From positions 124,001-188,000 of the forward strand of contig NZ_AUCM01000005.1 in assembly GCF_000429765.1 (NCBI RefSeq): 64,000 bases of DNA. The letters are read 5' to 3'. The DNA is from Gemmobacter nectariphilus DSM 15620. GTDB lineage: Bacteria > Pseudomonadota > Alphaproteobacteria > Rhodobacterales > Rhodobacteraceae. Each line of letters begins with the position of its first letter. Positions within the stretch are counted from its first letter, which is position 1. Below the pieces are notes generated by a model. That model was given only the letters and a program-made list of their open reading frames with translations. It was not told where the DNA came from and made no database searches. The position numbers were made by a program, and so were the translations under genes. This document shows, piece by piece, positions 26,864-35,882 of this stretch.

Positions 26864-26957
26864 GTTGCGTCCCTTCGTCTTGTCGTCCGGCACGAGTCGC
26901 GCCCTGCCGGATCTTATACGACATGTTCGGTCATGGCTGCGCTGCGGCGAATATGCC

Positions 26958-26971
26958 TTGATCCATGTCAA
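26958..26971. promoter_or_regulatory. FNR box proximal to ccoN
   Basis: TTGATCCATGTCAA matches the FNR consensus except for one base (GTCAA for ATCAA). A class II promoter centred here would start transcription near 26923, giving a leader of about 60 bases to ccoN. Confidence 0.8.
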
Positions 26972-27018
26972 TCTCGGCCGTCAGCTTCCGCCAGCTTGGT
27001 CCATCGCGCAACATGATG

Positions 27019-27032
27019 TTGATCCGTATCAA
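27019..27032. promoter_or_regulatory. FNR box proximal to usp
   Basis: TTGATCCGTATCAA is a perfect match to TTGAT-N4-ATCAA. A class II promoter centred here would start transcription near 27067, 48 bases before the usp ATG. Confidence 0.88.
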
Positions 27033-27114
27033 GGTTCAGGGTGGAAATGCGGCCTAGCCTGTGGCCACATGAACAGGACCAGGCGCCATGTGCGCCGCAA
27101 TCAAGGAGGCACTC

Positions 27115-27963
27115 ATGGCCTGCAAGACCTTGCTATCCGTAGTTACCGAACAGGGACCCGATGGTCCTGGACTGGCGGCGCTGGATACCGCCATTGCGCT
27201 TGCGCGCCGCGAGGACGCCCACCTGGACGTGCTGGTGCTGGGAATCGACCAGACCCAGTATGGCTATTTCAGCGCCGGCGCCGGCGTTGCCATGGTGCAA
27301 GAGACGCTGGCACAGGCCATGGCTGCCGCCGAAGAACTTGAGGCAAAGGTGCGCCAGCGCCTTGCCGCCGAGGAAATCCGCTGGGCCGTCGATCGCGCCG
27401 TTGCCCAGCTGGGCGGGGTGCCGCCGCTGGTCGCGCATCGTGCCCGGTTCAGCGATCTGGTGGTGCAAAGCCGTCCCTATGGCCCCGGCCGGTCGGCCAC
27501 TGACGAGGCCGTCGTCGAGGCAGCGATGTTCGACGGGCAGGCCCCGGTTCTGGTGATGCCCGATGGCATGATCGACCCGCCGGCCTTTGACCGGGTGGTC
27601 ATCGCCTGGAACCAGTCGCCCGAGGCGATGGCCGCGATCCGCCGAGCCTTGCCGCTGCTGCAACGTGCCTCGATGGTGGACATCACCATCATCGACCCGC
27701 CGGCCCATGGGCCGGAACGCTCGGACCCGGGCGGGATGCTCAGCCAGTGGCTCTCGCGCCATGAGGTGCGGGCCGAGGTTTCGGTTCTGGCACGCACGCT
27801 GCCGCGCGTGTCCGACGTGCTGGCCCGCCATATCCGCGACCGCGATGCCGATCTGCTGGTGATGGGCGCCTATGGCCATTCCCGCTTCCGCGAGGCGATC
27901 CTGGGTGGCGCTACGCGCGACATGCTGGAAAATACCGATATTCCGGTGCTGCTGGCCCGCTGA
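27115..27963 (+). CDS. Universal stress protein, tandem UspA domains
   Basis: A 282-residue protein with two UspA-like domains (about 1-140 and 145-282). The second ends with the ATP-binding signature MGAYGHSRFREAILGG (G-x2-G-x9-G). The first is degenerate there. Start at 27115 (MACKTLL): AAGGAGG lies 6 bases upstream, whereas the in-frame start at 27088 has none. It is divergent from ccoN and carries its own perfect FNR box, as known for UspA proteins linked to cbb3 clusters. A role in low-oxygen survival is inference. Confidence 0.88.
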   Translation: MACKTLLSVVTEQGPDGPGLAALDTAIALARREDAHLDVLVLGIDQTQYGYFSAGAGVAMVQETLAQAMAAAEELEAKVRQRLAAEEIRWAVDRAVAQLGGVPPLVAHRARFSDLVVQSRPYGPGRSATDEAVVEAAMFDGQAPVLVMPDGMIDPPAFDRVVIAWNQSPEAMAAIRRALPLLQRASMVDITIIDPPAHGPERSDPGGMLSQWLSRHEVRAEVSVLARTLPRVSDVLARHIRDRDADLLVMGAYGHSRFREAILGGATRDMLENTDIPVLLAR

Positions 27964-27983
27964 TCGGTAAGATGAGACAACAG

Positions 27984-28013
27984 AAAAGCCCCGGCCGACT
28001 GGCCGGGGCTTTT
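27984..28013 (+). terminator. Terminator after usp
   Basis: AAAAGCCCCGGCC (27984-27996) and GGCCGGGGCTTTT (28001-28013) form a perfect 13-base-pair stem with a 4-base loop. The symmetrical A and T runs make it bidirectional, so it may also end ccoGHIS. Confidence 0.9.
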
Positions 28014-28062
28014 GTCATTCCGGGCTGAACCCGGCGAAAAGGGGGCCGGGGTGACGCCCGCC

Positions 28063-28221
28063 CTACGGCTTGGGGTGATCGTCCCAGTCGCTGCGCAGGA
28101 TGCGGCGGGCATCGCCCTCGGGGTCTTCGTACTGGCGGTTCTTCATCGTCCAGAAAAAGAACGCCAGCCCCAAGGCCCCCAGAAACAGCGAGACCGGAAT
28201 CAGGATCGTCAGAACTTCCAT
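28063..28221 (-). CDS. ccoS: cbb3 oxidase assembly protein CcoS
   Basis: A 52-residue single-helix protein. The sequence begins MEVLTILIPVSLFLGALGLA and continues FFFWTMKNRQYEDPEGDA, the typical CcoS pattern of a helix followed by NRQYEDPEGDA and an acidic, charged tail ending DWDDHPKP. CcoS is needed for incorporation of heme b and CuB in relatives. The ATG lies 4 bases after the ccoI stop, making it the last gene of ccoGHIS. Confidence 0.93.
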   Translation of the reverse strand: MEVLTILIPVSLFLGALGLAFFFWTMKNRQYEDPEGDARRILRSDWDDHPKP

Positions 28222-28225
28222 CGGG

Positions 28226-30427
28226 TTACTTCAACCTCAGCGCATTCAGGGCCACGGTGATCGAGGACAGCGACATCGCCAGCGCGGCCCACAGGGGCGT
28301 GGCCAGCCCCACCAGCGCGATCGGCACCGCCACAAGGTTGTAGGCGGCGGAAATGCCGAAATTCTCGCGGATGCGCCGGGTCGACTGGCGGGCGATGCGC
28401 AGGGCATCGGCCACGGGCGCAATATCGCGGCCCAGCAGCACGATGTCCGATGCCACCCGCGCGGCATCCAGCGCCGAGGCCGGCGAGACCGAGGCATGGG
28501 CCGCCGCCAGCGCCGCCGTATCGTTCAGCCCGTCCCCCACCATCAGCACGCGGCGCCCCGCAGCCGTCAGGCGCGCGACCTCGGCCGCCTTGCCTTCGGG
28601 CAGCGCACCGGCGGTCCAGTCGGCAATCCCCAGCCGCGCCGCCAGATCGGCCACAGCCCCCGGCGCATCGCCCGAGATCAGCTTGACCGCAAGGCCCTGC
28701 GCCTTGACCGCGGCCACCACCTCGGCCGCGCCCGGTCGCAGCGCATCGGCAAAGGTGAAGGCGCGGGTGGTGCCATCGGCCATGCCCAGATAGGTGGCCG
28801 TCACCTCCAGCGGCGCGGCCCCCACCCATTCGGCGCGGCCCAGACGGACCCGGCGGCCATGCAACCGCCCTTCGACGCCATAGCCCGGCACCTCGGCCAG
28901 ATCGGTCAGCGGGGCCGGAACCACCCCCGCCGCGCGGCAGGCCTGCGCCAGCGATTGCGCCAGCGGATGGCCCGAGGCCCCGGCCAGCGCCGCCGCCAGA
29001 TCCAGCACCGCGCGGGGATGATCGCCCAGATTGGTCGGCTCGGGCGCGCCCATGGTCAGGGTGCCGGTCTTGTCGAACACGACCGTATCCACCTCGGCCA
29101 GCCGCTCCAGCGCCGACCCCGACTTGATCAGCAGCCCCTTGCGGAACAGCCGCCCCGAGGCCGCCGTCACCACCGCAGGCACCGCCAGCCCCAGCGCGCA
29201 GGGGCAGGTGATGATCAGCGTTGCCGCAGAAATGTTGATCGCATAGCGCACATCGCCGCCCGTCGCCCACATCCAGTAGCCAAAGGCGGAAAAGGACAGC
29301 AGATGCACCAGCGGCGAATAGGCCCGCGCCGCGCGGTCTGCGATGCTGGTATAACGGTTGCGCGCGCTTTCCGCGACCGCGACCAGTTCCGCCATGCGCG
29401 ACAGCGAGCTGTCGCGCCCCGCCGCCGTCACCCGAACCACCAGGGGGCCGGTCAGGTTGACCTCGCCCGCGCTGACCACACGATCAGGGCCCGCGAACAC
29501 CGGCAGCACCTCGCCCGTCAGCAAGGATCGGTCAAGTTCGGACGTGCCCTCAGTCACCACGCCATCGACAGGCACCCGCCCGCCCGGACGCACCAGCACC
29601 AGATCGCCGGGGCGCAGATCGGCGACCATCACGGTTTCCTCGGCCCCGTCCAGCAGACGGATGGCGCGCGGCACCTCCAGCGCGGCAAGTTCCTGCGCGG
29701 CCGATCGCGCCACCGCCCGCGTGCGGTGATCCAGATAGCGGCCGACCAGCAGGAAGAAGGTCAGCATCACAGCCGAATCGAAATAGGCGTGCCGCCCCGA
29801 ATGCCAAGTCTCGTAGATCGAGATCCCCGATGCCAGCACCAGCGCCAGCGAGATCGGGAAATCCATGCCCAGCCGCCCGGCCTTGAGCCCGCGCCAGGCA
29901 GACTTGAAGAACGGCTGGCCCGCAAAGGCCACCGTGGGCAGCGCGATCATGCCCGAAATCCAGTGGAACAGATCGCGCGTCGCATCGGTTGCCCCCGACC
30001 AGACGGCGACCGACAGCAACATGATGTTCATCATGCTGAAACCGGCCACACCGATCCGCATCAGCAACTCGCGCCCCTGACGGTCGGTTTCGGTCACGGA
30101 CAGAACGCCGGGGTCCAGCTCGTGCGCCTCATAGCCCAGGCGGTCCAGATGCGGGATCAGGCTGGCCGCCGTCACCTCGGGCTCTGCCTCGACCAGAACG
30201 CGGCGCAAAGTCAGGTTCACGCGGGCGGACCGGATGCCGGGCAACCGCTCCAGCCCCTGTTCCACCGTCGAGATGCAGGCCGCACAATGCGCGCCGGGGA
30301 TGGACAGCATGAGCCGCGCCTCGCGCGGGGCGGCCATCTGGGCGATCCGCTCGGCCGAGGGCGCCGCAACGCAGGCCGGGCAGGCCGAGATCGACACATG
30401 GGTTTCAGGATCGGCCGCGACCGACAT
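28226..30427 (-). CDS. ccoI: Copper-translocating P1B-type ATPase CcoI
   Basis: A 733-residue copper exporter that supplies copper for the cbb3 oxidase. The N-terminus has a cysteine pair in ACPACVA, then a heavy-metal domain with GAHCAACIST. The transmembrane metal site is TCPCALGLAVPAV. The phosphorylated aspartate is in DKTGTLTMG (near residue 451), the actuator loop has SLLTGEVLP, and the hinge is MVGDGLNDTAAL. It sits between ccoH and ccoS with 4-base gaps, so it is the CcoI/FixI type rather than a general CopA. Confidence 0.95.
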   Translation of the reverse strand: MSVAADPETHVSISACPACVAAPSAERIAQMAAPREARLMLSIPGAHCAACISTVEQGLERLPGIRSARVNLTLRRVLVEAEPEVTAASLIPHLDRLGYEAHELDPGVLSVTETDRQGRELLMRIGVAGFSMMNIMLLSVAVWSGATDATRDLFHWISGMIALPTVAFAGQPFFKSAWRGLKAGRLGMDFPISLALVLASGISIYETWHSGRHAYFDSAVMLTFFLLVGRYLDHRTRAVARSAAQELAALEVPRAIRLLDGAEETVMVADLRPGDLVLVRPGGRVPVDGVVTEGTSELDRSLLTGEVLPVFAGPDRVVSAGEVNLTGPLVVRVTAAGRDSSLSRMAELVAVAESARNRYTSIADRAARAYSPLVHLLSFSAFGYWMWATGGDVRYAINISAATLIITCPCALGLAVPAVVTAASGRLFRKGLLIKSGSALERLAEVDTVVFDKTGTLTMGAPEPTNLGDHPRAVLDLAAALAGASGHPLAQSLAQACRAAGVVPAPLTDLAEVPGYGVEGRLHGRRVRLGRAEWVGAAPLEVTATYLGMADGTTRAFTFADALRPGAAEVVAAVKAQGLAVKLISGDAPGAVADLAARLGIADWTAGALPEGKAAEVARLTAAGRRVLMVGDGLNDTAALAAAHASVSPASALDAARVASDIVLLGRDIAPVADALRIARQSTRRIRENFGISAAYNLVAVPIALVGLATPLWAALAMSLSSITVALNALRLK

Positions 30428-30431
30428 GGCC

Positions 30432-30890
30432 CTAGCCTTTCACATAAAGCTGACGTTGCTGGCGAAAGGTCGTGCCGTCCTTGGCCAGCGCCTCGATCCG
30501 CAGGATCCACTTGCCAGGCGCCAGATCGACCGGGGCGACAAAGGCCCCCGCCTCGCGCACAAAGACCGGCAGGCGGTCATCGCTGGCCTCGGTCGCGCGG
30601 CCGATCAGGACCTGAAGATCCTCGACATCGCCCGGCGCCCCGGTTTTCTCGTTGGTGATCTTCAGCACCAGCTGGCCATCGGCATAATCTTGCGCCACCT
30701 CCCAGCCCAGGGCCTGCTGCGCCTTGAGCTGGGCGTTGAAGTTCTGGCTGGCGTAATAGGTGTTCTGCGCCTCGACCCCCGGAAAGGTGCTGATCGCGGA
30801 ATAGGCCATATAGAGGTTGACCGCGATGATGACGCTGAAGGCCGAAACCGTGCCGATCAGCACATGACGCCCGGTGATTTCGCGTGCCAT
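30432..30890 (-). CDS. ccoH: cbb3 assembly protein CcoH (FixH)
   Basis: A 152-residue membrane protein with one N-terminal helix (about residues 8-30, HVLIGTVSAFSVIIAVNLYM) and a periplasmic domain with the FixH block YYASQNFNAQLKAQQALGW. CcoH binds the assembling oxidase and is required for its stability. The start at 30890 (MAREITGRHVLIG) is one base after the ccoG stop (TGA-C-ATG). The longer frame upstream is only the ccoG overlap. Confidence 0.93.
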   Translation of the reverse strand: MAREITGRHVLIGTVSAFSVIIAVNLYMAYSAISTFPGVEAQNTYYASQNFNAQLKAQQALGWEVAQDYADGQLVLKITNEKTGAPGDVEDLQVLIGRATEASDDRLPVFVREAGAFVAPVDLAPGKWILRIEALAKDGTTFRQQRQLYVKG

Positions 30891-30891
30891 G

Positions 30892-32328
30892 TCACTGCCC
30901 CTTCCCGTTGAACACCGTATGCGCGCTGACCCGGCTGGACGATCCTTCGGCCTGGAACCAGAAGGTGATGTCCGTCCGTGCCACGCTTGCCGCGGGCGAG
31001 CCCGGCGGCGCGACGATATAGACCCGCTGCTGCAGCGTCGCATCAGCCGCCACCGAGGCCGCGTTGTCCGTCTCGCCTTCAAGTTCTACCCGCAAACCGG
31101 GCGGGGCGTCGATGGAGAAGGCAAAGGTGCGTTCTTCATGGAACTTGTTGCGCAGGCGGATGTCATAGGTGTTGCGGATCGACCCGTCGGACAGGGTGAC
31201 GAATGTCGGGTTGCGCACCGGGGTCAGGTTCACGTCAATATCCGAGCGCAGGAACAGCGCCACCACAAGCCCGATGCCGACAGCCGACCACAGGGTCGTA
31301 TACATGATGGTGCGCGGGCGCAGGATGTGCTGCCACACCGGCTTGGGCGCCTTGCCCGACCGCTCGGCCGCCTCGTCCGTCAGGGCCATATAGTCGATCA
31401 GGCCGCGCGGCTTGCCGATCTTGTCCATCACGTCGTTGCAGGCATCGATGCACAGCCCGCAGGTGATGCAGGCCAGCTGCTGGCCGTTGCGGATGTCGAT
31501 CCCCATGGGGCACACGTTCACGCAGGCCATGCAGTCGATGCAATCGCCCTGCGCAACCCCGGGCGCCTCGGCCCCCTTCTTCAGCTTGCCGCGGGGCTCG
31601 CCCCGCCAGCTGCGATAGCCGATGGTCAGGGTGTCTTCGTCCATCATTGCGGCCTGAATGCGCGGCCACGGGCAGGCATAGATGCAGATCTGCTCGCGCG
31701 CGAAGCCACCAAAGGTGAAGGTGGTCGCAGTCAGCACGGCGATGGTCAGATAGGCGATCGGATGGGCGTTGAAGGTGACCAGATCGTGCAGCAGCGTCGG
31801 CGCATCGGTGTAATAGAACACCCAGGCGCCGCCGGTCGCCACGGCGATCAGCAGCCATGCCACCCACTTGACCAGCCGCTTGCGGATCTTCTCGCCATCC
31901 CATTTCTGGCGGTGCAGGCGCAGCCGGGCGTTGCGATCGCCCTCGACCCAGCGCTCGACCAGGATGAACAGGTCGGTCCAGACCGTCTGCGGACAGGCAT
32001 AGCCGCACCAGACCCGCCCGGCGGCCGAGGTGAACAGGAACAGCCCCAGCCCCGCCATGATCAGAAGGCCCGCGACGAAATAGAATTCGTGCGGCCAGAT
32101 CTCGATCATGAAGAAAAAGAACCGCCGGTTCGCCAGGTCGATCAGCACCGCCTGATCGGGCATGTTCGGCCCGCGATCCCAGCGAATCCACGGCGTCAGG
32201 TAATAGATGCCAAGGGCAACCCCCATGATCCACCACTTGAGCGTGCGGAAGTTCCCCTTCACGCGGCGGGGAAACACGGGCTCGCGGGCGGCGTAAAGGC
32301 TGGCGGGCTGGTTAGAATCGGTGGACAA
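30892..32328 (-). CDS. ccoG: cbb3 oxidase accessory protein CcoG (polyferredoxin)
   Basis: A 478-residue membrane-bound iron-sulfur protein. In Rhodobacter work CcoG is a cupric reductase that readies copper for cbb3 assembly. Five helices include MGVALGIYYLTPWIRWD. Two ferredoxin sites are CIDCMACVNVCPMGID and CITCGLCIDAC, and a further WCGYACPQTVW segment is conserved. The start was set at TTG 32328 because GGGAGC lies 6 bases upstream. Starting at the frame's first codon (32388) would place the FNR box inside the coding sequence. First gene of ccoGHIS. Confidence 0.93.
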   Translation of the reverse strand: MSTDSNQPASLYAAREPVFPRRVKGNFRTLKWWIMGVALGIYYLTPWIRWDRGPNMPDQAVLIDLANRRFFFFMIEIWPHEFYFVAGLLIMAGLGLFLFTSAAGRVWCGYACPQTVWTDLFILVERWVEGDRNARLRLHRQKWDGEKIRKRLVKWVAWLLIAVATGGAWVFYYTDAPTLLHDLVTFNAHPIAYLTIAVLTATTFTFGGFAREQICIYACPWPRIQAAMMDEDTLTIGYRSWRGEPRGKLKKGAEAPGVAQGDCIDCMACVNVCPMGIDIRNGQQLACITCGLCIDACNDVMDKIGKPRGLIDYMALTDEAAERSGKAPKPVWQHILRPRTIMYTTLWSAVGIGLVVALFLRSDIDVNLTPVRNPTFVTLSDGSIRNTYDIRLRNKFHEERTFAFSIDAPPGLRVELEGETDNAASVAADATLQQRVYIVAPPGSPAASVARTDITFWFQAEGSSSRVSAHTVFNGKGQ

Positions 32329-32387
32329 GGGAATGCTCCCGGAATTTTCTGGCTGATCTTCCTTCGCGCATGGGCGCGGCGTCCACA

Positions 32388-32401
32388 TTGACTTGCATCA
32401 A
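32388..32401. promoter_or_regulatory. FNR box proximal to ccoG
   Basis: TTGACTTGCATCAA differs from the consensus at one base. Its centre predicts transcription starting near 32353, about 25 bases before the TTG start of ccoG, which supports both the site and that start codon. Confidence 0.85.
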
Positions 32402-32591
32402 AATCCCGCATGGGCGATGCAACTAAACGCCACACCAGGTGCACAAAGGGCCGAAATCCTGTGCGGATCCCGGCCCTTGGCTGATTTGTCGCACCGGCAC
32501 CCCAGGAAACGCGCGAACAGGACGGGGCGCCGGTGCGGGGCCCCTTCTGGGGGCTTGATGTGGATTGTGACATCAACCCCGGCCAGGCGCC

Positions 32592-32605
32592 TTGACCTGC
32601 ATCAA
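32592..32605. promoter_or_regulatory. Second, distal FNR box upstream of ccoG
   Basis: TTGACCTGCATCAA is 204 bases from the proximal box in the 321-base gap between the ABC permease gene and ccoG. It could add looping or repression. The rest of that gap holds no gene I can support. Confidence 0.7.
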
Positions 32606-32649
32606 ACCGCCCCGGCACCTGCTGCGACCGGCTGTCGCAGCCGCCAGGA

Positions 32650-33423
32650 TCACCGGCGCAGATGCCGCTCCAGCCGCCGCAGGGCCAGCGACAGGGTGAT
32701 CGTCAGGCCCAGATAGATCAGCGCGACCATGTTATAGGTCTCGAAATAGCGAAAGTTTCCAGCCGCCGCGACCTTGCCCAGCTGGGTCACATCGGTCACC
32801 CCCAGCACGGAAACCAGCGAGCTGTCCTTGACCATGGCGACGAAATCATTGCCCCAGGGCGGCAGGATGGTGCGAAACGCCTGTGGCAGGACAATCAGCC
32901 GGAACCGCTGTGCCCCGCTTAGCCCAAGGGCCTTGGCCGCCTCGATCTGGCCAGGGTCAACCGACTGGATCCCGGCGCGGAACACTTCGGCCAGAAAGCT
33001 GGCATAGGCCAGGATCAGCGCGATCACCGCCCGCCACAGCAGCGGCACGTCGCGGGTGCGCAGCTCGGGCAGGCCAAGGGCGTTCCACCCCTCGACCAAC
33101 AGCGGCACGCCGACAAAGGCGACATACAGCAGCAAGACGATGATCGGGATGCCGCGCATCACCTCGATATAGAGGCGCACCGCCTGACGGATCAGCCAGT
33201 GCCGCGACAGGCTGCCCATGGCCAGCGCAAGCCCCAGCGCCGAGGCCCCCGCAAACGCCGTGACTGTCACCAGCAGCGTGATGCCGGCCCCCTTCCACAG
33301 GGTCGCAAGGATCTGGCTGTGAATGTCCGAGGCCAGCGCCAGACCCAGCGCCCAAAGCCCTGCCCCGGCCAGCACGACCAGCCATAGCGGGAAATCACCG
33401 TCGCGGCCGGGGGCGGGGGTCAT
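32650..33423 (-). CDS. Polar amino-acid ABC transporter permease
   Basis: A 257-residue HisM/GlnP-family permease with about five helices. The EAA loop reads EAAKALGLSGAQRFRLIVLPQ, the ATPase contact site, and the early block IEVMRGIPIIVLLLYVAF is typical of polar amino-acid permeases. It follows the binding-protein gene by 13 bases. No ATPase gene lies in this cluster, so the transporter must recruit one from elsewhere or be incomplete. Substrate unknown. Confidence 0.88.
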   Translation of the reverse strand: MTPAPGRDGDFPLWLVVLAGAGLWALGLALASDIHSQILATLWKGAGITLLVTVTAFAGASALGLALAMGSLSRHWLIRQAVRLYIEVMRGIPIIVLLLYVAFVGVPLLVEGWNALGLPELRTRDVPLLWRAVIALILAYASFLAEVFRAGIQSVDPGQIEAAKALGLSGAQRFRLIVLPQAFRTILPPWGNDFVAMVKDSSLVSVLGVTDVTQLGKVAAAGNFRYFETYNMVALIYLGLTITLSLALRRLERHLRR

Positions 33424-33436
33424 GCGGCGGCGGTCC

Positions 33437-34237
33437 TCACTCGCCCATCTTGTAGTCGAGGAACCAGGTCTTGTTCAGCGCATCCAGCGTGCCATCGGCC
33501 TTCATCGCCGCGATGGCCGCGTTGATCGGCGCGACCAGATCCGATCCCTTGGGGAAGATGAAGCCGAAATCCTCGGCCCCCAGCGGCTGGCCCACGATCT
33601 TCAGCGCACCGTTCGAAGCGCCGACATAGCCCTGCGCCGCCGTCGAATCCGACAGCACCAGATCGACATCCCCTGCCCGCAGCGCGGCCAGCCCGGCGCC
33701 AAAGGTTTCGAACTTGATGATGCGGGAATTTTCCTCGTTGCCGTCTAGCACCTCGTAGACGCCCACATAGAACGGTGTGGTGCCCGGCTGCGCCGCCATC
33801 AGCAGCAGCGGATCGGCAGCGAAGCCGGCCGCATCGTCGAACCGCTGTTCATCCCCGCGCACGATCATCAGCATTTCCGACCGCAGATAGGGATCGGAAA
33901 AATCCACCTTGTCCTTGCGATCGTCGCGGATGGTGATGCCGGTCATGCCGATGTCATACTGGCCTTGCGACACCGCCGGGATCATCGCATCCCAGCTGGT
34001 GTTCTGATAGCTGACCCGCGCGTTCAGCCGTTTGGCGATTTCCGCCATCGCATCATATTCCCAGCCGACGGCCTTGCCCTGCTTGTCCAGGAATTGCAGC
34101 GGCGGATAGGCGTTTTCCGTCACCACGACAATCTCGCGCCCTTGCAGATCGGGAAGCGTCTGGGCCAGTGCCGCGCCGCCAAGCGCAGGCAAGGTCAGGG
34201 CAAGGGCAATCCCGGCAAGGGCGGTTCTACGCAGCAT
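33437..34237 (-). CDS. Amino-acid ABC transporter substrate-binding protein
   Basis: A 266-residue periplasmic binding protein of the SBP_bac_3 family. A signal peptide ([14 protein letters not shown], cleavage near 27) precedes motifs [29 protein letters not shown] and [21 protein letters not shown], all typical for polar amino-acid binders. Start at 34237 with AGGAG upstream; the frame extends farther but without signal-peptide sense. Forms a two-gene operon with the permease. The ligand cannot be read from sequence. Confidence 0.88.
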   Translation of the reverse strand: MLRRTALAGIALALTLPALGGAALAQTLPDLQGREIVVVTENAYPPLQFLDKQGKAVGWEYDAMAEIAKRLNARVSYQNTSWDAMIPAVSQGQYDIGMTGITIRDDRKDKVDFSDPYLRSEMLMIVRGDEQRFDDAAGFAADPLLLMAAQPGTTPFYVGVYEVLDGNEENSRIIKFETFGAGLAALRAGDVDLVLSDSTAAQGYVGASNGALKIVGQPLGAEDFGFIFPKGSDLVAPINAAIAAMKADGTLDALNKTWFLDYKMGE

Positions 34238-34316
34238 CGGCAATCTCCTGTCACAACTCGGGCGCAGTATGCCCGGCAAGCGCGGGATTTCCAGCCCTTT
34301 GCAAGCGGTTGTGAGA

Positions 34317-35360
34317 TCAGCCCGGCGGATGCGCGCCGCAGACCGGGCAATCGGCGCGGCGATGCACGGCCATCACCCGGCTCTCGCCGTAAAGCCCGTC
34401 ATGGATCATCAGCCGGCCGGCCAGCCCCTCGCCCGCGCCGGTGATCCACTTGACCGCCTCGAGCGCCATGATCGACCCGACGACGCCCGGCAGCGGCGCA
34501 ACGACCCCCGCCTCGGCGCAGCTGGGGGCCAGACCGGGGGCAGGACGCACCGGAAAGACGCAGGCATAGCAGGGACCACCTGCCGCAGGATGGAACAGCG
34601 AGATCTGCCCTTCCCACTGCGCGATGGCGCCCGAGATCAGCGGCTTGCCAAGCTCGACGCAGACCCGGTTGACCAGATAGCGGGTGTCGAAATTGTCAGT
34701 CCCGTCCAGCACCAGATCGTAGTCGGCGATCAGCGCGCGGGCCGCGGCCTCGTCCAGGCGCCGTTCATAGGGGCGCAGCTCGACATGCGGGTTCAGGGCG
34801 CGCACGGCGATCTGGGCCGATCGCACCTTGGGCATCCCGATCCGGTCGTCCGCATGCAGGATCTGGCGTTGCAGGTTGCCGGTTTCCACGATGTCATCGT
34901 CGATCAGGCCAATGACCCCAACCCCCGAGGCCGCCAGATACAGCACCACCGGGCTGCCAAGCCCCCCGGCCCCCACCACCAGCACCCTGGCCTGTTTCAG
35001 CCGCACCTGCCCCGGCCCGCCCACCTCGCGCAGGACGATATGACGGGCATAGCGGGTGAGTTCGGTATCCGACAGCGGCCCCGCAGGTTCCGGCTTGGCG
35101 GCCGGTGCCGCACGGCTCCGCAACCAGCGCAGGGCCGCGCGATAGGCCAGCACCAGCGCCGCGACCCCGCCCAGCACCAGCCAAGGCTCGGCCCGACCGC
35201 CAGTGGCCACGCGCACCGCAGCCTCGGGCGGCAGCAAGATCTGCGCCAGAACCACGGCCAGCCACACCAGCCCCAGCGCGACCGCCCGGACCGGCCGGGG
35301 AATGCGCAGCGCCGCCCCGCCCAGCCAGATCACCGCTGCCAGCACCAGAACCGCCAGCAT
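34317..35360 (-). CDS. moeB: MoeB/ThiF-family adenylyltransferase with N-terminal membrane segment
   Basis: A 347-residue E1-like enzyme. Residues 1 to about 80 contain two or three hydrophobic segments ([20 protein letters not shown] and others), unusual for MoeB, and the rest is a complete ThiF fold. The nucleotide motif is [14 protein letters not shown], with [18 protein letters not shown], and the zinc cysteines are in YACVFP and CPVCG near the C-terminus. It could adenylate MoaD for molybdopterin synthesis or ThiS for thiamine; the abundant molybdenum genes in this window favour MoeB. The ATG lies one base after the dut stop. Confidence 0.82.
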   Translation of the reverse strand: MLAVLVLAAVIWLGGAALRIPRPVRAVALGLVWLAVVLAQILLPPEAAVRVATGGRAEPWLVLGGVAALVLAYRAALRWLRSRAAPAAKPEPAGPLSDTELTRYARHIVLREVGGPGQVRLKQARVLVVGAGGLGSPVVLYLAASGVGVIGLIDDDIVETGNLQRQILHADDRIGMPKVRSAQIAVRALNPHVELRPYERRLDEAAARALIADYDLVLDGTDNFDTRYLVNRVCVELGKPLISGAIAQWEGQISLFHPAAGGPCYACVFPVRPAPGLAPSCAEAGVVAPLPGVVGSIMALEAVKWITGAGEGLAGRLMIHDGLYGESRVMAVHRRADCPVCGAHPPG

Positions 35361-35361
35361 C

Positions 35362-35817
35362 TCAGGCCCCCGTGGACCCAAAGCCGCCCGCACCACGCGC
35401 GGTCTGTTCGCTGAACTCTGGCACCAGTTCGAACATCGGGCGGACAACCGGCACAAAGATCATCTGCGCGATCCGCTCGCCCGGCGCGATCAGCACAGGG
35501 TCGCTGCCGGGCGGGTTGCGGTTCCAGACGCTGATGAAGACCTGCCCCATATAATCCGGGTCGATCAGCCCGACCGAATTGCCCATCACCAGCCCGCGTT
35601 TGTGCCCGGCGCCGGAACGCGGCAGGATGAGCCCGGCAAAGCTCATGTCCCCGAACGACAGCGCGATCCCCGAGGGCACCAGCACCGCAGGCGCCTGCGG
35701 CGCGATCAGCGTCGGCCCATCGACACAGGCGAACAGATCGACCGCCGCCGCGCCTGCCGTCTGGTAGTCCGGCAAGCCCCAGTCCAGAACCCGCGGGTCG
35801 ATGACCTTGATCTGCAT
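35362..35817 (-). CDS. dut: dUTP diphosphatase
   Basis: A 151-residue trimeric dUTPase converting dUTP to dUMP and pyrophosphate. Motif 1 is AGAAAVDLFA, motif 2 is LPRSGAGHKRGLV, motif 3 is GNSVGLIDPDYMGQV, motif 4 is PGERIAQMIFVPV, and the C-terminal motif 5 is GAGGFGSTG. All five are present. It is followed closely by moeB (TGA-G-ATG), an arrangement also reported in Rhodobacterales. Confidence 0.95.
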   Translation of the reverse strand: MQIKVIDPRVLDWGLPDYQTAGAAAVDLFACVDGPTLIAPQAPAVLVPSGIALSFGDMSFAGLILPRSGAGHKRGLVMGNSVGLIDPDYMGQVFISVWNRNPPGSDPVLIAPGERIAQMIFVPVVRPMFELVPEFSEQTARGAGGFGSTGA

Positions 35818-35882
35818 GTGCGCTCCTGCCTGGCCTGCTGGCCCCAGCCTATAGCAACCGGGGCGCGGCGGAACCAGCGGTC

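Noticed and set aside
28100-30658. 852-codon open frame on the plus strand across ccoI and ccoS
   Set aside because: It is antisense to an intact CcoI with all P-type ATPase motifs. Its composition (histidine, arginine, glutamine rich) is typical of opposite-strand frames in GC-rich DNA.
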